Positions 25,671-35,982 of a DNA stretch of 64,000 nucleotides are shown one piece after another (the stretch's first letter is position 1; each line of letters begins with the position of its first letter). Position numbers and translations under genes: made by a program. A model generated the notes under the pieces. It was not told the DNA's origin. It searched no databases and was given only the letters and a program-made list of their open reading frames with translations. Source of the DNA: Aquisalimonas sp007126095 (GTDB lineage: Bacteria; Pseudomonadota; Gammaproteobacteria; Nitrococcales; Aquisalimonadaceae). Location: NCBI RefSeq assembly GCF_048323695.1, contig NZ_JBLWFT010000007.1, forward strand, positions 1 through 64,000, read 5' to 3'.

Positions 25671-26900
25671 TCAACGGTCATCGGCGCCGCCGTCCACGGC
25701 CGGGACCCAGCCGTCCAGGGCCCGGGCGACCATGTCGAGCCGGTCCTGCCCCCAGAAGACCAGCCGTCCGTCCACCACCAGCGTTGGCGCGCCGCAGGCG
25801 CCCAGGGCCTCGGCCTGTTGGGTGTTGGTCTTGATCAGTGCCTTGGTCTCCTCGGCGGTGGCGCGGGCGAAGAGGTCCTCGGGATCCATCCCCGCCTCGC
25901 GGACGATGGCCGCCACCGTCTCCTGCTCGCTGAGGTTGCGGTTGTCCGCCCAGGCCGCGCGGTACAGCGGCTGGATCAGATCCGGCGCCACGGCGGAGAC
26001 CCGGAGCGCAAGCACGGTGTTGAGCGGGAAATGACTGGTGAACCGGAAGGGCACGTCCCAGTGCGTTGCCCACCGCTGCATGTCCCGCAGTCCCCACGCC
26101 TGACGGTTCTCGCTCATGGCACGGATGGGCATCATGGGCGTGCCGATGGACTTGAACAGCGCACCCAGGAGCATGGGCCGCCAGACGAGTTCGGCATCGT
26201 GCTCCTGCGCCAGGCGAGCCACCTGGGTGCAGGCCAGGTAGGAAAACGGGCTGGAGAAGTCGTGGAAGACCTCCAGCCGCCGCCGGTGGCCGTCCGGCTG
26301 CCGGGGCGCGGTCGCCGCCGAACCGCCCATCGCCCGGGCGACGAAGTCCAGCCGGTCAGCCCCCCACCAGAGCTGTTCACCGAACGCTACCGTCGGCACG
26401 CCGAACACGCCGCGTGACAGCGCCTCGTCGGTGTTGGCGGCGAGCGCGGAGGCGCTGGCGTCGGCGTCGATCAGCGCCGACGCCAGGCCGTGCTCTTCGG
26501 CGATACGGCGCAGGAGGCCGGTGTCGTCCAGGGCCTTGCCGCGCTCCCAGGCCGCGTTGAACAGAGCGTGCATGACGCCGGACCGCTGTGTCGGCGACGT
26601 GCCGGCCAGCAGGCGCTGGGCGGCTTCGCTTTCCCGCACCGGCCGGTGCAGATCGCCCCGCAGGCGGAGCCCGGCCAGCTCCGCCTGGCGCAGGACGTCG
26701 TGATCGTGACGATGGCGTTTGTTCTCTGCCCAGTCGGCTTCCGGCTGCAGGGGCAGCCCCTGGGCTTCGTAGAGGTGCGCCAGCGAGACGGGGCGAAGCA
26801 CCAGGTCGTGTCCGGTCTCCCGCGCCAGTGACTCCACCCGGGAGGCAGCCAGGTGCGCCTGTGGGCAGATGACGTCGAAGAACCATTCCAGTTGTGCCAT
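25671..26900 (-). CDS. Tandem DsbA-fold / HCCA-isomerase-like fusion protein
   Basis: A 409-residue protein made of two related domains. Domain 1 (about 1-195) has WFFDVICPQAHLAAS and ends GVFGVPTVAFGEQLWWGADR. Domain 2 (about 208-395) has VFHDFSSPFSYLACTQV and ends GACGAPTLVVDGRLVFWGQD. Both follow the 2-hydroxychromene-2-carboxylate isomerase / kappa-GST branch of the DsbA fold, where Ser replaces the first Cys; domain 2 keeps the SPFSYLA form and domain 1 does not. Single-domain members are about 200 residues, so this is a natural duplication and fusion. It probably uses glutathione; the substrate is unknown. Confidence 0.82.
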   Translation of the reverse strand: MAQLEWFFDVICPQAHLAASRVESLARETGHDLVLRPVSLAHLYEAQGLPLQPEADWAENKRHRHDHDVLRQAELAGLRLRGDLHRPVRESEAAQRLLAGTSPTQRSGVMHALFNAAWERGKALDDTGLLRRIAEEHGLASALIDADASASALAANTDEALSRGVFGVPTVAFGEQLWWGADRLDFVARAMGGSAATAPRQPDGHRRRLEVFHDFSSPFSYLACTQVARLAQEHDAELVWRPMLLGALFKSIGTPMMPIRAMSENRQAWGLRDMQRWATHWDVPFRFTSHFPLNTVLALRVSAVAPDLIQPLYRAAWADNRNLSEQETVAAIVREAGMDPEDLFARATAEETKALIKTNTQQAEALGACGAPTLVVDGRLVFWGQDRLDMVARALDGWVPAVDGGADDR

Positions 26901-26918
26901 GGGGGACTCCTGCAGTCG

Positions 26919-27854
26919 CTAACGCCGGACCAGCGCTTCCAGCGCTCCAAAGTACTGGGATTGGCCCGTTTCGGCCAGAGCTGCGGCGCGGCGAGCATGG
27001 TGCAGTGCTTCCTCACGCTGCTCCAGGCGCAGCAGTGACCACGCCAGGTTGTGATGCGCCGCCGGCGACTCCGGCGCCCGGGTGATCGCGTCCCGGTAGT
27101 GTGCGGCGGCGGTGTCGAAGCGTTCGGCGCCGTAGGCAATATTGCCAAGGCCCACATGGGGCACGGGGTGGTCGGGCCAGCGCTCGGTTGCAGCCGCATA
27201 GGCTTCCCTGGCGGCTTCGGGGTTGCGACCTTCCAGGGCCGTAACGGCGCGCAGATAAGTGCCTTCATCGGCGGTGGCGGGCATCGCCCCGGGTGCATGA
27301 ACGGTCATGGCCCAGTAGTCACCCCGTCGCCAGGTGGCCTCGAAACGGTCAAACGAGATGACCTCGCGCTCTGTGGTGCCGGAGCGCAGGATCACGGTCT
27401 GGTCTACGCGGTCGAAGCCGATCACCACGGCGTAATGCCAGATTGGAAATCGGTCCAGCCCGAGGTTCTGCAGGACCAGCACCGGGTTGCCGGCATCCAC
27501 TTCGTGCAGCAGGTCCGCGAAGGTATGTTCGCCCGCATGCCCCACGAGCCCGTAGAGGCGGGTGGCAGCAACCAGTTCCGGCTGCAGGGTGCCGCGGCGC
27601 TCCGGGAGGTATACCTGTGGTTTGAGGGTGTCCGGGTTCACATCCACCCCGGCGACGTTCATCACCGTCGCCAGCGCGGCGGGGCCGCACTGATAGGCGT
27701 CCTGGGGGTGGAACGGCACGTGGGTGAGTTCCCGCTCGTGGGCGGTATCGCCCGGGTCGCCGTCCAGTTCGGCGTGCTGCGGCGACGGGCTGCCGGCACA
27801 GCCGGCCAGCACGATCAGGGCGCCCGTCAGCAGCAGCAGCCGAACCGCGTTCAT
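26919..27854 (-). CDS. PA2778-type C39-fold cysteine peptidase lipoprotein with TPR
   Basis: A 311-residue secreted lipoprotein: signal peptide with lipobox LAGC (Cys19). The papain-like C39 domain has Cys56 in DAYQCGPAALATVMN and His140 in PIWHYAVVIGFD. The C-terminal TPR repeats run from about 195 to 300 (EAAREAYAAATERWPDHPVP, then FDTAAAHYRDAITRAPESPA). This layout is that of the PA2778 family, whose biological substrate is unknown. Its ATG overlaps the PA2779-type gene stop by 4 nt, so the two are made together and likely act together at the envelope. Confidence 0.85.
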   Translation of the reverse strand: MNAVRLLLLTGALIVLAGCAGSPSPQHAELDGDPGDTAHERELTHVPFHPQDAYQCGPAALATVMNVAGVDVNPDTLKPQVYLPERRGTLQPELVAATRLYGLVGHAGEHTFADLLHEVDAGNPVLVLQNLGLDRFPIWHYAVVIGFDRVDQTVILRSGTTEREVISFDRFEATWRRGDYWAMTVHAPGAMPATADEGTYLRAVTALEGRNPEAAREAYAAATERWPDHPVPHVGLGNIAYGAERFDTAAAHYRDAITRAPESPAAHHNLAWSLLRLEQREEALHHARRAAALAETGQSQYFGALEALVRR

Positions 27855-28204
27855 CGCAGAATCAGCAGGAGCAGAATGATCACCAGAAGAATGGTGACGG
27901 TGCCGCTGCCGGCCGGCAGATTGTCGATTTGGGCATTCATCTCGGCCGCTTCGGCATCGGACAGGTTCGCCGCCCGCTCCATGGCATCCGCCGGGTCAAC
28001 GCCGCGCGCAATCAGTTGCTCCTGCACATCATCGCGCTCGATCATGGACTGCAGTCGTTCCTGCTCGCTCGGCGCGTCGGCGCTGATCATCGTCTCGGTG
28101 CCGACGATGCCGGCGCTGGCCGTCTGGGCGAACAGGCCGCTTAGCGCGAGCATGAGAATCAGGGGCAGGGCGCAGAGGCGGCGGTAATGTCTGAGGCTTT
28201 CCAT
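27851..28204 (-). CDS. PA2779-type small membrane protein
   Basis: A 117-residue protein with an N-terminal signal peptide ending near AQTASA-G, an acidic helical middle (EQERLQSMIERDDVQEQLIA) with ARGVDPADAMERAANLSDAE, and a C-terminal transmembrane helix of about 17 Val/Ile/Leu residues ending in LLLILR. This is the PA2779 family pattern and it is found next to PA2778-type peptidases. CGGGAGC before ATG 28204 fixes the start. Role unknown; it could be the anchor, chaperone or substrate of the peptidase. Confidence 0.85.
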   Translation of the reverse strand: MESLRHYRRLCALPLILMLALSGLFAQTASAGIVGTETMISADAPSEQERLQSMIERDDVQEQLIARGVDPADAMERAANLSDAEAAEMNAQIDNLPAGSGTVTILLVIILLLLILR

Positions 28205-28428
28205 GATGGGCTCCCGTGTCTGGGTTCTGATTGATGTGCTGGCGGTTAGATGCAAGCACACTTTGCCGGTGGGGTGAACCCGTTGCCACGCGCGGGCTAT
28301 ACGGAGAACGGGAGTGTCGCTGTCAGGATACAGTTACCTGCGGTCAGCCGGGAGCGTAGGATAGCGCGCACGCTGGCGAAAATACGGCCGGCTCAAACGT
28401 AATGCGACCGACTTCTGGAGGGGATGGC

Positions 28429-29124
28429 ATGGCCATGTTTGATATTGGTAAGCGCGGGGCTGGCACCGAACGCGAGGCCGCAGCGGAACCGGAATTCGAG
28501 CCCAAGCGCGCCCAGGAACCCGCGCGGGAAGGCGCTGCGGCTGGTGGCGGAGTGCGTCGGCGGGAGGCTGCCGTGGTCGGGCCGTCGATCCATATCGACG
28601 GGACGCTGAAGGGCGAAGAAGACCTCATGATCGAGGGGCATGTCACCGGTAACGTCCAGTTGCAGGATCACTCGCTTACCATCGGCCCCAACGGCCGGGT
28701 GGAGGCAGACCTGTTTGCGAACGTGGTCAACGTGGAAGGCGTCGTCGAAGGGGATCTCTACGGCTCGGAGCGAGTGGTGATTCGGAGCTCCGCCCGCGTG
28801 AAGGGGAACATCACCGCGCCACGCGTGAGTCTGGACGACGGCGCGTGGTTCAAGGGCGCCATCGAAATGGATCCGGCGGCCGTGGAGGCGGCGCTGGGGA
28901 CCAAGCCGCGCGGTGCAGCTGCGAGTGGTGGTGCATCCCCTGCTGCATCGAAAGACAGTACATCGTCCGCCACCAGCGGCTCGGACAAGTCGGAGTCCGC
29001 CAAGGCGGATAACGGCGGCAAGAGCGGCACCAGCGGATCGAGTCAGGTCGAGAGCGGCAAGCAGACGGGTGGCGAGCAGGCGGCAAAGGCGTCGGGTGCG
29101 CGTGGCGCCGGTAGTAGCAGCTAG
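28429..29124 (+). CDS. Bactofilin (DUF583) cytoskeletal protein
   Basis: A 231-residue protein. The central bactofilin beta-helix spans about 50-145 with regular repeats (IHIDGTLKGEEDLMIEGHVT, then VQLQDHSLTIGPNGRVEADL and VVNVEGVVEGDLYGSERVVI). An N-terminal charged tail and a long C-terminal Ser/Gly/Lys/Ala low-complexity tail flank it. Bactofilins polymerise without nucleotides at the membrane and position cell-wall or surface machinery. The ATG at 28429 has CTGGAGGGG before it. The long disordered tail is unusual but seen in some family members. Confidence 0.9.
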   Translation: MAMFDIGKRGAGTEREAAAEPEFEPKRAQEPAREGAAAGGGVRRREAAVVGPSIHIDGTLKGEEDLMIEGHVTGNVQLQDHSLTIGPNGRVEADLFANVVNVEGVVEGDLYGSERVVIRSSARVKGNITAPRVSLDDGAWFKGAIEMDPAAVEAALGTKPRGAAASGGASPAASKDSTSSATSGSDKSESAKADNGGKSGTSGSSQVESGKQTGGEQAAKASGARGAGSSS

Positions 29125-29242
29125 ACTTCCCTGAACGACGTATTATTGGTTGCTGTGGGCCGCACGGCATGCGCGGGGCGGGCATCTCTGCGTCTGTCAC
29201 GCGTTGCCGTGCCCGGCCCCGGTTTTTGACAGGCTTGATTCC

Positions 29243-29857
29243 ATGGCTGACGTCCGGAGAGCCGGGCCGACCACTTCTGTGGCTTCTGATCCCCCGTTCG
29301 CGGCACCGCTGTTCCAGGAGTGGATGGGCGCCGCGGAGGCGGGCGAGCGTGTCATCGTGCTGGATATCGGTCCGCCGCGCTCGGCCAACGTCGCGTTCTT
29401 CTCATCGTTCCGCTGCAGGCTGGGTATCGGTGATGCGCTGACGGACCTCGTCGCCATCAACGGCGTTGATGGTCGCGGGGAGGCCATGGAGCGGCTTCAG
29501 GCGATACTGCCGGAACGGCTGTTTGGCGGCACCGATCTCATACTCTGCTGGGATCTGCTCGATTATCTTGATGCCAACGCGATCCGGTATCTGGCGTCGC
29601 ATCTGCGGGCACTGGTGAGTCCCGGGGCGGCGCTGCACGCGATCGTTGGCTACGGCGTGTCCAGCATTCCGTCGTCACCCGTCGGGTACCGGCTGGAGAA
29701 CGAGGGCTTCCGGCGGTCCGCGGCGCCGACAGATGACCCGGGGCGCAAACCGCCGCGGCACAGCAGTGGTGAGCTGCAGCGGCTGATGCCCGACTGGCGC
29801 GTGGAGCGCTCGGTGCTGCTGCGCAGCGGCTTTCAGGAGTACATGCTGCGCAGCTGA
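29243..29857 (+). CDS. Methyltransferase-like hypothetical protein
   Basis: A 204-residue protein. Parts resemble a class I methyltransferase fold without the glycine motif: ERVIVLDIGPPRSANVAFFS (near 30), GGTDLILCWDLLDYLDANAI (near 98), a helix, and SPGAALHAIVGYGVSS. The end, LMPDWRVERSVLLRSGFQEY, fits the last strands of such folds. The missing GxGxG suggests loss of SAM binding or a distant family. It follows bactofilin by 118 bp on the same strand and may be co-transcribed. ATG 29243 is the likely start; the open frame upstream to 29150 is Cys/His-rich and unlikely. Confidence 0.6.
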   Translation: MADVRRAGPTTSVASDPPFAAPLFQEWMGAAEAGERVIVLDIGPPRSANVAFFSSFRCRLGIGDALTDLVAINGVDGRGEAMERLQAILPERLFGGTDLILCWDLLDYLDANAIRYLASHLRALVSPGAALHAIVGYGVSSIPSSPVGYRLENEGFRRSAAPTDDPGRKPPRHSSGELQRLMPDWRVERSVLLRSGFQEYMLRS

Positions 29858-29867
29858 TCGCGGGTTG

Positions 29868-30713
29868 TTACCGGTGCTCCTCCACGAACCAGCGGATCAG
29901 GTGGCCGGCAATGGACATCTCGCCGGGTACATCGGGCAGGTTGTCCGGGTCGAACCAGTCCGCATGAGTGATTTCGTCGTCGTCGATGCAGATCTCGCCG
30001 CCGGCCCAGTCGGCGATGTAGGCCACCATCAGTGAATGGGGAAACGGCCAGGACTGGGAGGCGAAATAGCGGATGTTCGTCACGTCCAGGCCCACCTCCT
30101 CACGCACCTCGCGGCGGACACACGCCTCCAGCGTCTCCCCGGGCTCCGTGAACCCCGCGAGGACGCTGTAGAAGCCGTCCGGGTAGCGTGGCGCATGGGC
30201 AAGCAGCAGCTGCCGGCCGCGACGCACCAGCACCATCATGGCCGGGGTGAGGCGGGGAAACTGGGTGAATTCGCAGTTCGGGCAGATCCGTGCCCGCTGG
30301 GTGGTGGCCCGTTCCGTCGGTGTGCCGCAGCGGCCGCAATAGCGGTGCTTGCGGTCCCACTCCAGAACCTGGAACGCGCGCCCGGCCAGCAGAAACAGGT
30401 CGGCATCCATGCGGTGATGGAGCACGAACAGGCCGCGGGCGATCCATGTGGTGTCCGGCAGCCCGCCCTTCAGGTCGGCGGCATAGCAGGGAATGCCGTC
30501 GAGACGCCCGAGGAAGTGGGCCGCTTCCGGGGCCGCGCTATCGGGGCGTGGGTCCTGGCGCTGGAACAGCGGTCGTACCCGGCGTTCGTCGATGCGCTCC
30601 AGCACCAGGTTGCTGTCCTGGAAGACGAACCACCACGCCGGTTCCTCGCCGATCATCGGGGGCTCGACGCCGGATTCGAATGGCAGTTGCAGCTCGAAAG
30701 CGGGAATTTCCAC
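29868..30713 (-). CDS. nudC: NADH pyrophosphatase / NAD-cap hydrolase NudC
   Basis: A 281-residue Nudix hydrolase that splits NAD(H) to NMN and AMP and removes NAD caps from RNA. The Zn site is Cys126, Cys129, Cys144, Cys147. The Nudix box begins at Gly187 (GFTEPGETLEACVRREVREE, then VGL). SQSWPFPHS (219-227) is the NADH-specificity motif; consensus has Pro where Ser221 stands. The start is a GTG at 30713 with AGAGGGA before it; an earlier GTG at 30755 is less likely. Confidence 0.93.
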   Translation of the reverse strand: MEIPAFELQLPFESGVEPPMIGEEPAWWFVFQDSNLVLERIDERRVRPLFQRQDPRPDSAAPEAAHFLGRLDGIPCYAADLKGGLPDTTWIARGLFVLHHRMDADLFLLAGRAFQVLEWDRKHRYCGRCGTPTERATTQRARICPNCEFTQFPRLTPAMMVLVRRGRQLLLAHAPRYPDGFYSVLAGFTEPGETLEACVRREVREEVGLDVTNIRYFASQSWPFPHSLMVAYIADWAGGEICIDDDEITHADWFDPDNLPDVPGEMSIAGHLIRWFVEEHR

Positions 30714-30778
30714 GGGCGTCCCTCTGTTGTCCGGGGGGGAGAGCAACGGTAACACGGTCGTTGCGCCCGCGGGTGGCG

Positions 30779-31249
30779 TCAGAGAATGCCGGCATCCAGG
30801 CTGGCGGCCATGTAGAGGCCCAGCTCCTCGCAGTCGGTAACGAACTGCTCGTGGAAGTCACCGCGGCAGATCAACGGGTCCTGGGCGGGTTGCCAGCGCA
30901 GGCCCGTGGTGATGCTCTCCACCGCCCGGCGGGTGCCGGTGCCGTCCCGGCCGGCGCGCACGTAGAGCGCGTAAGGCAGCCCCTGGGTTTCCTCCAGGCA
31001 TGGGTAGTAGATGCGGTCGAAGAAGTCCTTGAGCGCGCCGCTCATGTAACCCAGGTTCTCGGTGGTGCCGAGAATGATGGCGTGGGCACCGAGTACGTCG
31101 TCGGGGCCTGCCTCAAGGGGCGGGACATGCCGGCTGTCCACGCTCTCCACGTCCGGGTGTCGGGCGCCGCGGAGCACGGCGTCCACCAGTTTGCGTGTGT
31201 TCGGTGAGGGCGCATGCGCCACGATTAGAAGCTGTCTACGGTCACTCAT
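30779..31249 (-). CDS. Flavodoxin-like NAD(P)H-dependent FMN reductase
   Basis: A 156-residue flavodoxin-fold protein: LLIVAHAPSPNTRKLVDAVL (phosphate loop), HAIILGTTENLGYMSGALKD with FFDRIYYP, and LPYALYVRAGRDGTGTRRAV. The pattern ENxGYMSGxLKxFxDR is typical of small flavodoxin/NAD(P)H-dependent oxidoreductases. It likely binds FMN; electron partner and substrate are unknown. The ATG at 31249 is preferred over the longer frame. It is divergent from the DMT transporter. Confidence 0.82.
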   Translation of the reverse strand: MSDRRQLLIVAHAPSPNTRKLVDAVLRGARHPDVESVDSRHVPPLEAGPDDVLGAHAIILGTTENLGYMSGALKDFFDRIYYPCLEETQGLPYALYVRAGRDGTGTRRAVESITTGLRWQPAQDPLICRGDFHEQFVTDCEELGLYMAASLDAGIL

Positions 31250-31350
31250 GGGTCTGCCGCCATTGTGCTGTGTGTCGCTCCCCGTCAAGGTAACGGGGAA
31301 CGGGGCCGGATTGCACGGTCATTTCATCACGGCGGCAAAGGGAGGTGCGC

Positions 31351-32247
31351 TTGGCTGACGAGACCCGCGCCACGCTGCTGGCGCTCGGTGCCGTCCTGTT
31401 GTGGTCCACGGTGGCCAGCGCGTTCAAGCTCTCGCTGGAGTACATGGCGCCGATTCAGCTGCTGGCGTGGGCGACCCTTGTGTCGCTTGTCACGCTCGGG
31501 GTGCTGATGGTCGCGAGCGGCCAGCTGCCGGACCTGCTTCAGTCGGCCCGGGCGGACTGGGGCCGTTCGGTGCTGCTGGGCGTGTGCAATCCGTTTCTCT
31601 ATTACGTGGTGCTGTTCGAGGCGTATGACCGCCTGCCTGCTCAGGAGGCGCAGCCGCTCAACTACACCTGGGCGTTCACGCTGGCGCTGCTGTCCATCCC
31701 CCTGCTGCGGCAGCGGTTGCAGCGCTGGGACGTGATCGGAGGTTTGATCGCCTACGCCGGCGTCTGGGTCATTGCCACCCGTGGTGATGTGTTCGGCATG
31801 GACTTCGCCAATCCCGTGGGCGTCATGCTGGCGCTTGGCAGCACGGTGCTCTGGGCGCTCTACTGGATTGGTTCGGCGCGCGACCGGCGGCCGCCGCTGG
31901 TGGCGTTGTTCAGCAATTTTGCCGTGGCCGCGCCGGTCGTGGTGGTTGCGTGCTGGTTGACCACCGGCATGGCGCTGGACCAGTGGCAGGGGCTTTGGGG
32001 GGCGGCCTATGTCGGTGTTTTCGAGATGGGGCTTGCGTTCGCGCTCTGGCTTGGCGCCATGCGGCTCACGCGCAGCGTGGCGCGCATCGGCAACCTGATC
32101 TTCCTGTCGCCGTTCCTGTCGCTGGTATTCATCCGCATACTGGTGGGCGAGGCGATCATGCTCTCGACCCTGGCGGGACTGACCCTGATCGTGACCGGGC
32201 TGGTGCTGCAGCAGACGCTGCGGCGGCCGTCCGTGGCCGCCGATTGA
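31351..32247 (+). CDS. EamA/DMT-superfamily transporter
   Basis: A 298-residue membrane protein with ten hydrophobic helices in two EamA repeats, residues about 8-135 (ending LIAYAGVWVIATRG) and 155-290 (ending LAGLTLIVTGLVLQQTLRR). Such carriers export amino acids or other small metabolites. The LPAQEAQPLNYTWAF loop is conserved in this group. GGGAGG lies 6 nt before a TTG at 31351, so I chose TTG; a GTG at 31345 would overlap that site. Its stop abuts the convergent DJ-1 gene with no gap. Confidence 0.88.
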   Translation: MADETRATLLALGAVLLWSTVASAFKLSLEYMAPIQLLAWATLVSLVTLGVLMVASGQLPDLLQSARADWGRSVLLGVCNPFLYYVVLFEAYDRLPAQEAQPLNYTWAFTLALLSIPLLRQRLQRWDVIGGLIAYAGVWVIATRGDVFGMDFANPVGVMLALGSTVLWALYWIGSARDRRPPLVALFSNFAVAAPVVVVACWLTTGMALDQWQGLWGAAYVGVFEMGLAFALWLGAMRLTRSVARIGNLIFLSPFLSLVFIRILVGEAIMLSTLAGLTLIVTGLVLQQTLRRPSVAAD

Positions 32248-32916
32248 TCAGCTGTTCAGTGCTTCCAGAGTGAGTTTCGCCGTCAGGGCACTGGAGGGCG
32301 GGTTCTGGCCGGTGACCAGTTTGCCGTCCCGCAGGGCGTGCTCCTGGAAGGCGGGTCTGGGGTCCACGTCGGCTCCCAGCTCGCGGATCCGGGTCTCCAG
32401 CAGGAACGGCACGTCCTGATCCAGCTCGACGGCTCGCTCTTCCTCGTCAGTGAATACCGCCACCCGGCGCCCGGCAACCAGCGGTTTGCCGTCCTTGCCG
32501 GTGACGCCGACCAAGCCGGCCGGGCCGTGGCAGACGGCGGCAATGACCTTGTCGTCCGCGGCGAAGGCGTCCAGCAGTGCGATCAGGTCGGTGTTGTCCG
32601 GCAGGTCGAACATGGTGCCGTGGCCACCCGGCAGGAAGACGGCGTCGTAGTCCGCCGCGCTGATGTCGCACAGCGGCCGGGTGCTGGCGAGCTCCGCCGA
32701 GGCGTCCTGCCATGCGCGCTGCTGTTCATCGTCCGGGGCGCTGCGCGGGTCGATCGGGCACTGGCCGCCCTTCGGGCTGGCAACGGTGACCCTTGCACCG
32801 GCCTCGATGAAGGCCTGGTACGGGACGGCAAACTCTTCAAGCCAGAGCCCGGTGGTCTTGCCCGACGGCATGGTGTCGGCACTGGTGACGATCATGAGAA
32901 TGCGAGGCTCGGCCAT
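32248..32916 (-). CDS. DJ-1/PfpI family protein (Hsp31-like)
   Basis: A 222-residue class I glutamine-amidotransferase-like fold. The nucleophile elbow is AAVCHGPAGL with Cys129 and His130, FLPGGHGTMFDLP precedes it, and GLWLEEFAVPYQAF holds the acidic partner Glu27/28. Length and wording match the Hsp31/glyoxalase III group that detoxifies methylglyoxal and repairs glycated proteins. It stands alone and converges on the DMT gene. Enzymatic activity is inferred from the complete Cys-His-Glu site. Confidence 0.88.
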   Translation of the reverse strand: MAEPRILMIVTSADTMPSGKTTGLWLEEFAVPYQAFIEAGARVTVASPKGGQCPIDPRSAPDDEQQRAWQDASAELASTRPLCDISAADYDAVFLPGGHGTMFDLPDNTDLIALLDAFAADDKVIAAVCHGPAGLVGVTGKDGKPLVAGRRVAVFTDEEERAVELDQDVPFLLETRIRELGADVDPRPAFQEHALRDGKLVTGQNPPSSALTAKLTLEALNS

Positions 32917-32998
32917 GAGGGGCCTCCTTCAGTTGCGCGTTTCCGAGTGTGTCTGAGGACGTGGGGGGATATGGAGCGGAATTCAACCGTTAGGGCGA

Positions 32999-33029
32999 CC
33001 CCCGGCGCCCTGCAGCGGACGGCCGGGGG
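32999..33029. terminator. Hairpin downstream of pckA
   Basis: An 8-bp perfect stem CCCCCGGC / GCCGGGGG (32999-33006, 33022-33029) with a 15-nt loop lies 11 bp past the pckA stop on the minus strand. No T-run. Confidence 0.45.
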
Positions 33030-33039
33030 GCGCCGCGCC

Positions 33040-34656
<1,617 letters not shown>

Positions 34657-34750
34657 GTCAGTGTCCTCCTGAATGATTCAAAATCTCCTGTCGACGCCGG
34701 GTGCGAACCATAACCCTTGAGTGTGCCACCACCCCGGGGCAATGTCGCCG

Positions 34751-35896
34751 TCAGCCTGCCGGCGTCGTCGTTGTCTCGTCGCGCAGCGCCATGACCCGCA
34801 GGTAGGCGCTGGCGCTCGCCATGTCCCGATAGCCGGCAACCGCTTCGCGCAGCGTGTCGCCGGGCAGCGGCGCGCGCAGGGAGGTATCCATGGCCGCCGC
34901 CATGGCCTCGGCGTCGCCAACCGGCACCAGCGGGCCGTAGCGGCCGCCATCCAGGATCTCTCTGGGGCCGCTCGGGCAGTCGGTGGAGACGCTCGGGCAC
35001 CCCAGTGCCAGCGCTTCCGTCAGCGCATTCGGCGACCCTTCCCAGGCGGAACTCAGCGTGAACAGATCCGCCTGCCGCAGCCAGGGATAGGGGTTGTCCT
35101 GAAACCCGGGCATGCTGATGCGGTCCGCGAGCCCGAGCTGCTGCGCCTGCTCCTCCAGCGCGTCCCGGTCCGGGCCTTCGCCCAGTATGATCAGGCGCGC
35201 GTGACGACTGGCCTGCAGCGTCGCGAACGCCCGCAGCAGGGTCGGGAAGTCCTTCTGTTTCGTGAGGCGTCCCATGGCCAGTATGACCGGTTCTTCACGT
35301 TCCGTGGACAGCCACGGGTGATCCACTGTCTCCTGCGCCAGATCCTCGATGGTGTCGGTCAGCACCGGGTTGCGAACCACGTGGATGCGCTCGCGGGCGA
35401 CGCCGCTCGTCTCATGAACATCGGTGGCGACGCCGTCGGAGACAGCGATGAGGCCGTCTGCCCAGGGGTACAGGCGCCGGATCGGCGCGTAGCGCGCCCA
35501 GCGCTTCAGTGCCGGTGCCCCGGCGAGAGAGGCCGACAGGGTGTTGCCGAGCCGGACGTACACACGGGTGTCGACGCCGGCCAGCCGGCGGGCCAGCAGG
35601 GCGGCGCGGCCGGCGCGGTCCTTTGCGGCAAGCAGGGCGCGCGGGCGCTCGCGGCGCAGATACTTCACCAAAGCCGGAACGGAAGTGCTCGCGTGTCTCG
35701 TGCCCAGCGGCACGTGGCGGACGGAGTCCGGTACGGCGCGAAAATGGCCGCCTTCGGTCTTGAGGGTGAGCAGGTCCGTCGGGCAGCCGAGTTCCGGAAA
35801 ACGGCGAAGCAGGTTGAGGACCATGCGCTCAACGCCACCGTCACCGGAAAAGGAAATCAGCACCGCCAGCTCCGGACGTTGGGCCCGCGTGCTCAT
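34751..35896 (-). CDS. Glycosyltransferase family 4 (GT-B)
   Basis: A 381-residue retaining glycosyltransferase. GDGGVERMVLNLLRRF near the N-terminus is the GG loop, ILAMGRLTKQKDFPTLLRAF starts the second Rossmann domain, and LFTLSSAWEGSPNALTEALA has the EX7E motif that binds the nucleotide sugar. Family members add hexoses to lipopolysaccharide, capsule or glycolipids. No other polysaccharide gene is near, so the acceptor is unknown. Confidence 0.9.
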   Translation of the reverse strand: MSTRAQRPELAVLISFSGDGGVERMVLNLLRRFPELGCPTDLLTLKTEGGHFRAVPDSVRHVPLGTRHASTSVPALVKYLRRERPRALLAAKDRAGRAALLARRLAGVDTRVYVRLGNTLSASLAGAPALKRWARYAPIRRLYPWADGLIAVSDGVATDVHETSGVARERIHVVRNPVLTDTIEDLAQETVDHPWLSTEREEPVILAMGRLTKQKDFPTLLRAFATLQASRHARLIILGEGPDRDALEEQAQQLGLADRISMPGFQDNPYPWLRQADLFTLSSAWEGSPNALTEALALGCPSVSTDCPSGPREILDGGRYGPLVPVGDAEAMAAAMDTSLRAPLPGDTLREAVAGYRDMASASAYLRVMALRDETTTTPAG

Positions 35897-35982
35897 TCGT
35901 TATGCGTTCCCTGGCTGCGATCAGGGGCGAATCATACACGAATGGGGCCGAAAAGCTGAACGTGGCCGAGCTTGCCCGCCTC

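Noticed and set aside
29224..29242. TTGACA as -35 box of a promoter for the methyltransferase-like gene
   Set aside because: The -10 would fall inside the proposed coding region; probably chance.
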